From contig JAUHZY010000001.1 in assembly GCA_030425825.1 (NCBI GenBank), forward strand, positions 1,398,834 through 1,462,833: a stretch of DNA of 64,000 nt. The letters run 5' to 3'. Below, in pieces: positions 9,499 to 16,980 of the stretch. The notes below the pieces were generated by a model. The model ran no database searches, was not told where the DNA came from, and was given only the letters and a program-made list of their open reading frames with translations. Each line of letters opens with the position of its first letter. Positions within the stretch are counted from its first letter, which is position 1. Position numbers and translations under genes: made by a program. This DNA is from Alphaproteobacteria bacterium. GTDB lineage: Bacteria > Pseudomonadota > Alphaproteobacteria > JAUHZY01.

Positions 9499-10869
9499 TT
9501 ATGTCTTGACCTTCTTTTGAGCTTCTTTAAGCGCAGTCTTCAGCCCCTCTTCTAGAGTTGGGTGATAGAATGGTGTTTTAAGTAACTTCTTCAGTGTTAG
9601 ATGTTGCGTGAGCGCTTGTGCTAGAAAATGAGCCAGGTGCTCTGCCGCCGGGGCCATAATTTCTGCTCCGCGAATATAGCCTCCTTCTTCATCAGCAAAG
9701 AGGCGAATCTTGCCAAAATTCTTATCTTCCAGTGTCGCGCGACCCTGATTTTCAAAATCCGCCTCACCGATCACAGTGCGATCATGGCGCAGAGCATAAG
9801 CCGTATCACCGACAACGGCGATCACCGGCTTAGTAAAAATAATCTGCATTTGCGGATAACGCGGAGAGTGAGCTTTATCAACCTTCAGCGCATGAAAGGC
9901 TGCACGGATGCCTTCATCGCTGGCCTCATGCAAAATCATGCGTTCATCCGTTACATCGCCAGCAATGTAAATGGGATAATTGGGAATCTGCATCGTATAG
10001 CGATTAAAAAGCGGTACACCACTGCCATTGACATCAATACCCATGCGTTTTAGGCCAAGACTGCTCAGATTTGGCTTTCTACCTGCTGCCATAAAAATTC
10101 CATCAACAATGGCTTCCTTTTCTTTTGTATGTAACACAATGCCATCTTTGGTCTGCCTTACATCTGGGTCTGTATTAACCCAAACTTTCATATCTTCAGC
10201 AAGTGCTTCTAAAATCGTATCATTAATTTTAGGGTCATTCACTACCCCCACTTTCTTGTTTTTGTTAATAGCGGTTACATCAATACCCAACATGGCAAAG
10301 GCTTGTGCCATTTCCAGGCCGATAGCTCCCATACCAACCACCGCCATACGCTTTGGCAAGTCTTTACGTTCGAAGAGAGTATCGGAGGTGATGATATGTG
10401 GCTTGTAATCTCGATACTTCATGGGAATGAAGGGGCTAGAGCCAGTGGCAATGATACTCGCTTTGGTGTGCAGGAGCTTACCATCAACCCGAATGGTAGT
10501 AGGTGATTCGTATCGGGCAGTGCCCTGAATAATAAAGTCTTCCAACGATTCAGTTTCTTCTTTCATATGCGACACGAAATGATCGCGCTTCTCTCTCACT
10601 TTTGTGAGAATGCGAGGAATGTCCGGACTTAACCCCTGCGAACCTATGATACCGGCTGCTGGCATTTTTTTATGTGAATCATAAAGCTTCGCTGCATGAA
10701 TGAGCGACTTAGAAGGCATGCACCCAACGCGCGCACATGTGGTACCCTCCGGACCGCCATGAATCAGAAGCACATTACTTGTATGCTTTCTCGCTTCTTT
10801 AAGGGCAGATATCCCTGCAGTGCCAGCGCCAATAATAATCAAATCAAACGTGTGATAGGTACGTGCCAT
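9499..10869 (-). CDS. Dihydrolipoyl-dehydrogenase-like FAD disulfide oxidoreductase
   Basis: This 456-aa class I pyridine-nucleotide disulfide reductase has an FAD-binding GAGTAG (residues 14-19) and redox-active C45-x4-C50 (TTCARVGCMPSK). It also has an NAD-binding GMGAIG, an FAD motif IYIAGD and the C-terminal catalytic H-P-T-x2-E of the dimer partner. The length is normal for Lpd. There are no 2-oxoacid dehydrogenase or lipoyl-domain genes beside it, so it is a stand-alone copy, perhaps for redox stress. The ATG sits inside an 11-bp inverted repeat. Mercuric or glutathione reductase is less likely from the motif wording. Confidence 0.88.
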   Translation of the reverse strand: MARTYHTFDLIIIGAGTAGISALKEARKHTSNVLLIHGGPEGTTCARVGCMPSKSLIHAAKLYDSHKKMPAAGIIGSQGLSPDIPRILTKVREKRDHFVSHMKEETESLEDFIIQGTARYESPTTIRVDGKLLHTKASIIATGSSPFIPMKYRDYKPHIITSDTLFERKDLPKRMAVVGMGAIGLEMAQAFAMLGIDVTAINKNKKVGVVNDPKINDTILEALAEDMKVWVNTDPDVRQTKDGIVLHTKEKEAIVDGIFMAAGRKPNLSSLGLKRMGIDVNGSGVPLFNRYTMQIPNYPIYIAGDVTDERMILHEASDEGIRAAFHALKVDKAHSPRYPQMQIIFTKPVIAVVGDTAYALRHDRTVIGEADFENQGRATLEDKNFGKIRLFADEEGGYIRGAEIMAPAAEHLAHFLAQALTQHLTLKKLLKTPFYHPTLEEGLKTALKEAQKKVKT

Positions 10870-10901
10870 TATATTCTCCTTTCTACAAAAAGAATATAAT
10901 G
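10867..10901 (-). promoter_or_regulatory. Start-codon hairpin of the Lpd-like gene
   Basis: The arms 10867-10877 and 10891-10901 (CATTATATTCT on the plus strand) are perfectly complementary with a 13-base loop. In the minus-strand RNA the 3' arm contains the ATG, and the Shine-Dalgarno AAAGGAG lies in the loop and first arm bases. The structure could mask translation initiation. Confidence 0.7.
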
Positions 10902-11059
10902 ACCAATCATCAGAGCACTATCTGAGAAAAGGCTTAATAACATAAAGCAAACATAAGTCTTTCATATCTCACTTATACTGCCTTGATATTATGAGCCATC
11001 CATCCAATAGAATGTTGACCCGAAATAGTAAAGAATGACAGAAAATTAAGGAGATTATT

Positions 11060-11242
11060 ATGCTTGGATGGTCAATCACATTTTTCTTACTGGCAATTAT
11101 TGCGGCTGTGTTTGGATTTGGCGGATTAGCTGGTACATTTGCCTGGGCTGCAAAGTGGTTTTTTGTCGCGTTTATCATACTTTTTGTGATTACGCTTATT
11201 GCCAATATATTGACAGGTAAAAAGACAAATCCACCAATATAA
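11060..11242 (+). CDS. DUF1328 (YtjA-like) small membrane protein
   Basis: This 60-aa protein has two hydrophobic helices (about residues 4-26 and 32-53) separated by a short polar turn, with the FGFGGLAG signature of DUF1328. AAGGAG precedes the ATG. The family consists of tiny inner-membrane proteins of unknown function, often in stress clusters. A second DUF1328 gene lies at 20658-20834. About 190 bases separate it from the divergent Lpd-like gene, enough for promoters of both. Confidence 0.88.
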   Translation: MLGWSITFFLLAIIAAVFGFGGLAGTFAWAAKWFFVAFIILFVITLIANILTGKKTNPPI

Positions 11243-11277
11243 AAACAATTAATACCACTTTCAGTTGTTTTATTTTC

Positions 11278-11337
11278 GCTTTTCATAGACATACTCTCAC
11301 CTAGAACTTGATAAAGTGAGAAAAGTCTATGAAAAGC
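11278..11337 (+). promoter_or_regulatory. Long inverted repeat enclosing the start of the 82-aa gene
   Basis: The arms 11278-11290 (GCTTTTCATAGAC) and 11325-11337 match perfectly over 13 bases. An inner 6-bp stem (11295-11300 with 11316-11321) leaves a 15-base loop. The right side contains the likely ribosome site (GTGAG) and the ATG at 11329, so the folded RNA would hide both. There is no T-run, so a terminator for the upstream DUF1328 gene is less likely. Confidence 0.75.
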
Positions 11338-11577
11338 ATCACCGATGATATACTCAAAATCACCTATGAACTGAGGGATGAATTAAAGGTGCTGGAGGAA
11401 CGCATTAATCATTACGACAATAACAAAGCACTGAATGAGGAGGAATATAAAGTTTACAAAATGCTATTAGAAAAATGTCATGATAGTCTGCGCAAAAAAA
11501 TTCATTTGCTTGCAACAATACTGGAGACAGATTCTACCGAAATTTTAGATATCGTAGAACAAAAAAAACTTGTTTAG
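11329..11577 (+). CDS. Hypothetical 82-aa helical protein
   Basis: I do not recognise this 82-aa protein. It is highly charged and predicted helical throughout, with a heptad-like pattern of Leu and Ile that suggests a short coiled coil. It has no signal peptide, membrane segment or cysteine-based motif (a single Cys). The start codon lies inside the long inverted repeat just described. It ends convergently with the MgtC gene, overlapping by 4 bases. Coding status is supported by the ATG, a plausible GTGAG ribosome site and fit to the gene-dense layout, but not by homology I can name. Confidence 0.6.
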   Translation: MKSITDDILKITYELRDELKVLEERINHYDNNKALNEEEYKVYKMLLEKCHDSLRKKIHLLATILETDSTEILDIVEQKKLV

Positions 11578-12068
11578 CTTTTCTTCTTCTGGTTGTTGGC
11601 AACATCGCCTTCATCGCTTTCCAAATCACCCCGACATTTTACACGCAACCATCCAACAATTGCTAAGATAAAAAACGCATAGCCTGCCATAATGACAGCA
11701 TGCCAATAAAATCCATAACCACATGCAACGCCAATGGCTCCGCACACCCAAATACTTGCACCAGTAGCAACTCCGGTAACATGACCTTTGGCCTGCAAGA
11801 TGGCACCTCCTCCTAAAAATCCAATGCCAGTGACCACACCCTGAATCACGCGTGTGGGGTCAGGGTTTATTGTTTTATAAATAGTGGTATAAAAATGTGT
11901 CATCTCTAACGTCATCAGAGAAAACCCAGCAGCACCCAAACAAACCAACAAGTAAGTGCGTACTCCAACATTTTTATGCTTAATCTCACGATCTAACCCA
12001 ACAAATAAACCACAAAACACAGCAATGCCTAAGCGTAGCATTATTTCTTCTGGCGTCAGAACATTCAT
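11574..12068 (-). CDS. MgtC/SapB-family membrane protein
   Basis: This 164-aa inner-membrane protein has four or five helices and the MgtC signatures RLGIAVFCGLFVGLDRE near the N terminus and GVVTGIGFLGGGAI in the middle. It lacks the cytoplasmic ACT-like C-terminal domain of Salmonella MgtC, as in SapB/YhiD types. Homologues help cells in low Mg2+ or acid by acting on membrane energetics. It is the last gene of a three-gene minus-strand operon (kinase, receiver, MgtC) in which each pair overlaps by 4 bases, so the two-component genes probably serve it. Confidence 0.87.
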   Translation of the reverse strand: MNVLTPEEIMLRLGIAVFCGLFVGLDREIKHKNVGVRTYLLVCLGAAGFSLMTLEMTHFYTTIYKTINPDPTRVIQGVVTGIGFLGGGAILQAKGHVTGVATGASIWVCGAIGVACGYGFYWHAVIMAGYAFFILAIVGWLRVKCRGDLESDEGDVANNQKKKS

Positions 12069-12442
12069 GATTCTATTTCCTTTTCAATGATTTCAAGAAG
12101 GTCTTCTACCATAAAGGGTTTTGTAAGGTAGCCGTTTGCCCCCTTTTCAAAAGCTTCATGGATAGTTTCCTTACCTTTGCGTACTGTGAGTACAATCACC
12201 GGAGGATTGTCACCAGGTTGCGTTTCTTTGATCTGTGGCAAAATATCTAGCCCATCTACATCTGGCAGGCCAAGGTCAAGCACAACCAAGTCTGGGGATA
12301 TTTTTTTACACAGCTCCAATCCATCCTTCGCTGTGTATGCTTCATGAAACTCAGCACCTTCATATTCCAGCGACACACGTAAAAATGTGCGAATGGAGGG
12401 TGTGTCATCAATAACAACTATCTTACTACCCTCTAACGTCAT
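12065..12442 (-). CDS. Stand-alone receiver-domain response regulator
   Basis: This 125-aa protein is a CheY-like receiver only: acidic pair D12/D13, phospho-acceptor D56 and K108 are in place. No output domain follows. Its wording (VVLDLGLPDVDGLDILPQIKE, VLTVRKGKETI) resembles KdpE receivers. It overlaps the kinase gene upstream and the mgtC-like gene downstream by 4 bases each, so the three are translationally coupled. It may relay phosphate or compete with the full-length KdpE-like regulator at 7011-7754. Confidence 0.9.
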   Translation of the reverse strand: MTLEGSKIVVIDDTPSIRTFLRVSLEYEGAEFHEAYTAKDGLELCKKISPDLVVLDLGLPDVDGLDILPQIKETQPGDNPPVIVLTVRKGKETIHEAFEKGANGYLTKPFMVEDLLEIIEKEIES

Positions 12443-14421
12443 GCCACCTCGTTCCTTTCTTTCTCGTTTATTCTCATGTTAGGAAACCACAAAGTAAACT
12501 CTGCACCACCGTCTAGATGGTTATGCACAGAAATAGTGCCACCCTGTTTTTCCATTACTGCCTTAGCAATTGCGAGCCCCAGACCTGTTCCAGCCACCTT
12601 ACTATCTGATTGCTTCAATCGCTCATATTTATCAAAAACCGCCTCCAACTTATCTTCTGGAATACCAATACCGCGGTCTCGGATGACATAAGCAAAACCA
12701 TCGCCATGCTTACCATAAGTAAGGTCAATTTCAGTTTTATAAGGTGAATACTTCACGGCATTGTCAATGACGTTTTGTAACACCTGTTCTGTCATCATTT
12801 CATCCATCTGCACTTCCATCTCACCATGAGGGCTATAGATATTCAGCATATGATGGCTGAGCCGTTGGCGCAGGCGCTTTTTCACATTCCTAACTGGCTT
12901 TGAGGCATCTATCCATTCTTCGGCAAACGTAATTTCTCCGCTTTCAATACGAGTCATGTCGAGAATATTGGAGATAAAACTGTCCAGCCGCTGCGCTTCA
13001 TCTAACGTGGTTTCAACCAATTCATCGGCGGTTTCATCATTCAGTCTCCTTGCTTTTCTCATACGCTTATAGACACTCATAGAACCAATAATAGAGGCAA
13101 GTGGTGTTTTTAAGTCATGCGAAACACTGGAAAGCAGCATAGCACGTAGTTTTTCCCGCTCTTCACGCATCCGGCTTTCAGACATCATTTTTGTCAGCTC
13201 TAAGCGCTCTAGAATACTGGAAGCTTGATCAGCCAATGCTGTGATCAGCCTACCAAACGAAGCATCCAAACGGACATGCATTGGCACCTTAACAGCCATC
13301 ACACCTATCTCACTATTTGGTGTAGACAACGGTTCAAACCGCCAAAATGAATCAAAACGATTGACAGTGCCAAGCCCAGTGGTACGAACTTCTTCCCAAC
13401 ACGCAATGAGAGATTGCCTGTCTTTTTCAGAAAAATCCAAATTCTTTGGGTAGGCCAACTCAATCGCATCTGGATTCATAGTAGGGGGTAGAAAAAAAGC
13501 TATCTCCATTTCCAGTAGCTGCATCAGCTCTTCATATAAAGTTTTAAATGCCTCATCGCGATCAGTAGCTTCACTCGCCAGCCGATGCACTTTATAAAGT
13601 GCCTGTGACCTTCTCTCCTTACGCGCCAGCGCAGCATTCGTGGCACGGCTGAAAGCCCCCATCAAAGACAACACAACCGCAGAAGTCAGAAAAACAGAAA
13701 GACTGATACCATCACCAGAATGATCTATACTAAAGCTATGTAATGGAGCGGTGTAAAAATAATTAATCGTCGAGAAGCCGATGATTGCCGATAGTAGTCC
13801 TGGTATTAAACCATATCGTAGCGCAGATATAATCGTAGCAATGAGGAAAAATGCTGTAACATTGTGTGCTTGAGCTTGCCATTCTGTATTAGTGACACTG
13901 GCACGTAATATTTCAGACGCAAAATATGCGGTAATCACCGCAAAAAATGCAAAACTTATCTCTTTTAACCTCACGTCACGCAACTGCAACCTGTCAAACC
14001 AACTAGATGTATATTGCCTACCTGAGAGTGGAATAATCTGTACTTGTGTGTTGTGTTTGCGGAGCTTCCTAGTTACGCGTTCTGCAAGAGACGCCCGCAA
14101 TTCATTAAAGAAACCCTCTTTACTGCTTTGCCCCATAATGAGGTGTTCCACCTGTGAGTCACGAATGAAACTTGTTATACTCTGAAGAACATCGCTATTC
14201 TCCATGTGACATACTCTGCCCCCCATTTCTTCTGCCAGTGTTAAGAAACGCAGCATGCGCTCACGCGATTCGCGTTCGTCTGCATAGTGATCAGGGGTTT
14301 CTACATATAATACTGACCAAGGAACGCCCAGTTTTTTAGCTTTACTTGCCGCAGCGCGCAGCAATATATTCGTTTTCGGGTGGGCGTTGATACAAACAGC
14401 TATGGTCGATTTTTCTGGCAT
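12439..14421 (-). CDS. KdpD-like hybrid sensor kinase lacking the KdpD sensor domain
   Basis: This 660-aa kinase has a Usp-like domain (about residues 5-133), then a four-helix DUF4118 membrane block (about 155-260), a GAF-like domain (about 275-405), HisKA with the phospho-acceptor H435 (SVSHDLKTPL) and a HATPase domain (VIDNAVKYSP, DRGIGIP, GTGLGLAI). This is KdpD architecture without the roughly 200-residue N-terminal KdpD P-loop domain. It probably senses K+ or osmotic status or Usp ligands. It starts the coupled kinase-receiver-MgtC operon. No kdpFABC genes are in the window. Confidence 0.9.
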   Translation of the reverse strand: MPEKSTIAVCINAHPKTNILLRAAASKAKKLGVPWSVLYVETPDHYADERESRERMLRFLTLAEEMGGRVCHMENSDVLQSITSFIRDSQVEHLIMGQSSKEGFFNELRASLAERVTRKLRKHNTQVQIIPLSGRQYTSSWFDRLQLRDVRLKEISFAFFAVITAYFASEILRASVTNTEWQAQAHNVTAFFLIATIISALRYGLIPGLLSAIIGFSTINYFYTAPLHSFSIDHSGDGISLSVFLTSAVVLSLMGAFSRATNAALARKERRSQALYKVHRLASEATDRDEAFKTLYEELMQLLEMEIAFFLPPTMNPDAIELAYPKNLDFSEKDRQSLIACWEEVRTTGLGTVNRFDSFWRFEPLSTPNSEIGVMAVKVPMHVRLDASFGRLITALADQASSILERLELTKMMSESRMREEREKLRAMLLSSVSHDLKTPLASIIGSMSVYKRMRKARRLNDETADELVETTLDEAQRLDSFISNILDMTRIESGEITFAEEWIDASKPVRNVKKRLRQRLSHHMLNIYSPHGEMEVQMDEMMTEQVLQNVIDNAVKYSPYKTEIDLTYGKHGDGFAYVIRDRGIGIPEDKLEAVFDKYERLKQSDSKVAGTGLGLAIAKAVMEKQGGTISVHNHLDGGAEFTLWFPNMRINEKERNEVA

Positions 14422-14506
14422 TTTTAACTTTTTCCTTAGAGCGTTTTCATACAGACCTTATTATATGCCGCATAAATTCTCCATAAAAAGAAGCGTTATT
14501 CTCTGC

Positions 14507-14534
14507 AAAAGGTGACCTGCCTGAGCAAGTCACC
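14507..14534 (-). terminator. Possible terminator hairpin
   Basis: On the minus strand GGTGAC and GTCACC form a 6-bp stem around a 12-base loop, followed by TTTTGC. It lies downstream of the 53-aa membrane peptide gene and upstream of the kinase. The T-run is short, so termination would be weak. Confidence 0.45.
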
Positions 14535-14568
14535 CCTTCAACATAAAAAATAAAACACCTAAGAAATT

Positions 14569-14730
14569 CTAGCGCGCAGCATCTTCGATAGCATCACCTG
14601 CATCATCTGCAAGCCGCCTTACAGCCTCGCCTGTTTTTTCTGCAGGAGACTCATTTTCTTCATGAACCATGAAGGCACCAATAGCTAAAACTGAAGCCAA
14701 AATTAATATTAAAATCATTCTATTAGACAT
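14569..14730 (-). CDS. Small single-span membrane protein (53 aa)
   Basis: I chose the ATG at 14730 because AAGGA lies about eight bases before it; an ATG 17 codons further upstream lacks a ribosome site. The 53-aa product has one N-terminal hydrophobic helix (about residues 4-21) and an acidic, alanine-rich tail with the repeat-like text DDAGDAIEDAA, as in small stress-induced membrane peptides. I know no named family. Neighbours are a 45-aa gene upstream and the kinase operon downstream. Confidence 0.65.
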   Translation of the reverse strand: MSNRMILILILASVLAIGAFMVHEENESPAEKTGEAVRRLADDAGDAIEDAAR

Positions 14731-14761
14731 TGCTTTTTTCCTTGAATTATTGATTAAATTA

Positions 14762-14783
14762 AATTGCAATACACCTTGCAATT
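14762..14783 (-). terminator. Hairpin after the 45-aa gene
   Basis: An 8-bp perfect stem (AATTGCAA with TTGCAATT) surrounds a 6-base loop and is followed on the minus strand by TTAATTT. It starts 5 bases beyond the stop codon of the 45-aa gene, consistent with a weak intrinsic terminator. Confidence 0.55.
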
Positions 14784-14787
14784 GGTA

Positions 14788-14925
14788 CTAAATGTATAAC
14801 TTTACCTCTTGAAGCAAATCGTTCTTGGATAAAGGACACACCACATTACCGGGAATAAACTGTAACATATCGTGTTCTGGCAAAAGCATATCATCCAGCC
14901 TATCTGTATAATCTTGTTTCAACAT
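14788..14925 (-). CDS. Hypothetical 45-aa protein
   Basis: The start at 14925 is set by AAAGGAG seven bases before the ATG; the longer frame upstream has no such signal. The 45-aa product is soluble and mixed-charge, with a single Cys, and matches nothing I recognise. A 7-bp inverted repeat (14953-14959 with 14972-14978) lies about 28 bases upstream and may be an operator. Hairpins flank the gene, which suggests its own small transcript. Confidence 0.55.
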   Translation of the reverse strand: MLKQDYTDRLDDMLLPEHDMLQFIPGNVVCPLSKNDLLQEVKLYI

Positions 14926-15022
14926 TGTGATCTCCTTTTGAGTTGTTACTCTCTGAAATATATAAGATATCATTTCAGGGCGCAGCATGGTGATATGCAC
15001 ACCTTCATCAACAGAGCATAAA

Positions 15023-16369
15023 TCAAGATTTCTTCTTATTCTTTGGTGCCGCCTTCAACCCTTCCAGGCCACTGCGAATATGCAGATCACGCTGCGGAAA
15101 AGGAATCTCGATATCATGCTCTTTAAACGCATCCCAAATTGCAAACATCACATCGCTTTTCGCGCGCCAACGGCCTGTTGTCACATCCTCCAACCAAAAG
15201 GTGAGTAGAAAATTAACCGAGCTATCACCATATTCTCGTAAGAAACATTTGGGCTTATGATCGTCATCAGTCTGCAGAGATTTTTCATAATCGTTCGCGG
15301 CTTTCAAAATCAGATCATAAGCAAGGTGAAGGTCAGTATCATAGGAAACACCCACCGGTATCTCGATACGTCCATTAGTACTGCTATGCGTCAAGTTAGA
15401 GACACGGGAGGTAATAAAGTCCTCATTCGGCACCATTACCTCTTTACCATCAAATGTTTCAACAATGCTAGCTCTGGCTCCCAATTTGCGGACATACCCA
15501 AAAACACCATCATCCATCTCAATAAGGTTGTTTATGTTAATAGATTTCTCTGTAAGTAATATAAGTCCGCTAATAAAGTTGGAGGCTACTTTCTGTAGTC
15601 CAAACCCCAAACCAACACCCAGCGCACCACCAAAAACAGCTAGCGCCGTTAAGTCAATACCAATCAAATTAAGAGTGATTAAGAAAAGAATTGAATAAAG
15701 CACAATATCAAAAAGCTTAACAAGCAACTCCTTGGTTGGACGTGTTAGTGATGTATTGCTACGAATATATCCTTCGCCACTATTACTAATCAACTTACCA
15801 AGCCAGATCACGATACTGACAAAGAAAATTGATTTCACAAAGGTATAAGCAGTGATTTCCACCTCACCTAATGTAAAGCCATAACCATTGAGATAACTTA
15901 CCGTTGCATCAAACCAACCAAACAGCTGTAGCAATGCAGCAGGAAGCAATATCCATATGCCTACGGTACGCACCAAAGTACTGGTCACAAAAGCCTTCAA
16001 TGCGACCCATAAAAGCCAAATAAATGCTACCCGTTGCCCCGCATGAATCACCTCTACATGTTTTATAAGTTGCTGAGAAGCAGCCTCAGCAACACTGAGG
16101 AATATAATTGTAAGTAATGGATAAATTAATCGCCCAGAACGACGCATAAACCAGCGTCTGGAGAAAGCTTTTACCCGACCATCCGGTTCTTTTACTGCAA
16201 GCACATAATGCCTGACGAGCTTAGTAATGCCATAAGCCAACAAAACTGCTATCGCTATAGAAAATGCTTGGTAATAGGTGTATGGCGCAGACAGCCACAC
16301 CATAGCTCCTTCATAAAGAGGTGTTAAAGTTTTTTCTGCAGCTTCAATATATTCTTCTGTGGGTTCCAT
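15023..16369 (-). CDS. MscS-family mechanosensitive channel
   Basis: This 448-aa inner-membrane protein has about five N-terminal helices and the MscS core: a TM3-like pore helix with Gly/Ala spacing (TALAVFGGALGVGLGFGLQKVASNFISG, about residues 250-277). A cytoplasmic beta domain follows (EMDDGVFGYVRKLGARASIVETFDG). The family releases solutes at hypo-osmotic shock. It is longer than E. coli MscS (286 aa) because of extra N-terminal helices. It diverges from the CsbD gene with a 210-base gap, where I see no other gene. Confidence 0.92.
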   Translation of the reverse strand: MEPTEEYIEAAEKTLTPLYEGAMVWLSAPYTYYQAFSIAIAVLLAYGITKLVRHYVLAVKEPDGRVKAFSRRWFMRRSGRLIYPLLTIIFLSVAEAASQQLIKHVEVIHAGQRVAFIWLLWVALKAFVTSTLVRTVGIWILLPAALLQLFGWFDATVSYLNGYGFTLGEVEITAYTFVKSIFFVSIVIWLGKLISNSGEGYIRSNTSLTRPTKELLVKLFDIVLYSILFLITLNLIGIDLTALAVFGGALGVGLGFGLQKVASNFISGLILLTEKSININNLIEMDDGVFGYVRKLGARASIVETFDGKEVMVPNEDFITSRVSNLTHSSTNGRIEIPVGVSYDTDLHLAYDLILKAANDYEKSLQTDDDHKPKCFLREYGDSSVNFLLTFWLEDVTTGRWRAKSDVMFAIWDAFKEHDIEIPFPQRDLHIRSGLEGLKAAPKNKKKS

Positions 16370-16579
16370 AATATTTCCATATCTAATAATTTAAAGCCGT
16401 AGAATAAATGAAATGGTATAAGGTTGCCGTTAGAAGAGGCTGCATTAAAGATCAACCAAGCATCAATTGATGCTCTCTTAATACCTATTCAAACCACATC
16501 CTATTTAAAGCTGATGTGCAAACTGCCATTCTTTGTCATGCGTCATGAGACGTACTCAACTAACGAAAGGAGAAAACCT

Positions 16580-16783
16580 ATGAATAGTGATATTATTAAA
16601 GGTAAATGGGATCAGTTGAAGGGCTCTGTACAGAGTCAATGGGGCAAGCTGACAGATGATGAGGTGGACCAAATCAAAGGTGATGCAACAAAGCTTTCTG
16701 GCTTACTGCAAGAACAATATGGCAAGTCGAAAGAAGAGGCTGAGCGTGAAATCAATGAATGGCAAGAAAAAACCGCCGCATAA
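16580..16783 (+). CDS. CsbD-family stress protein
   Basis: This is a 67-aa soluble CsbD-like protein with the recognisable opening [27 protein letters not shown] and a [15 protein letters not shown] repeat. The start at 16580 is fixed by AAAGGAG eight bases upstream; a longer frame to the left has no signal. Homologues are among the most strongly induced general-stress proteins, but their function is unknown. It leads a plus-strand run with Pmp3 (14 bases later) and the GltS-like gene. Confidence 0.9.
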   Translation: MNSDIIKGKWDQLKGSVQSQWGKLTDDEVDQIKGDATKLSGLLQEQYGKSKEEAEREINEWQEKTAA

Positions 16784-16797
16784 ATCAGGAGAATACA

Positions 16798-16980
16798 ATG
16801 GATTTAATTCGTATACTTTTCGCCATTTTACTGCCACCGCTTGGGGTCTTTCTTCAGGTTGGCATCGGGAAGCATTTCTGGCTCAACCTTCTGCTAACAA
16901 TTTTGGGGTATATTCCAGGGATTGTTCATGCAGTCTACATCATTGCATCACGCCCAGAAATGCCACATGAAGCCGTCTGA
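16798..16980 (+). CDS. Pmp3/YqaE-family (UPF0057) small membrane protein
   Basis: This is a 60-aa protein with two transmembrane helices and the family text LPPLGVFLQVG and LGYIPGIVHAVYII. AGGAG lies seven bases before the ATG. Yeast Pmp3 and plant homologues affect membrane potential and salt tolerance. Its end overlaps the start of the GltS-like gene by 14 bases, so the two are translationally linked. Confidence 0.9.
   Translation: MDLIRILFAILLPPLGVFLQVGIGKHFWLNLLLTILGYIPGIVHAVYIIASRPEMPHEAV

Noticed and set aside
16424-16579. N-terminal extension of the CsbD frame.
   Set aside because: CsbD proteins begin at the ATG at 16580, which has AAAGGAG; the extension is not conserved family sequence.
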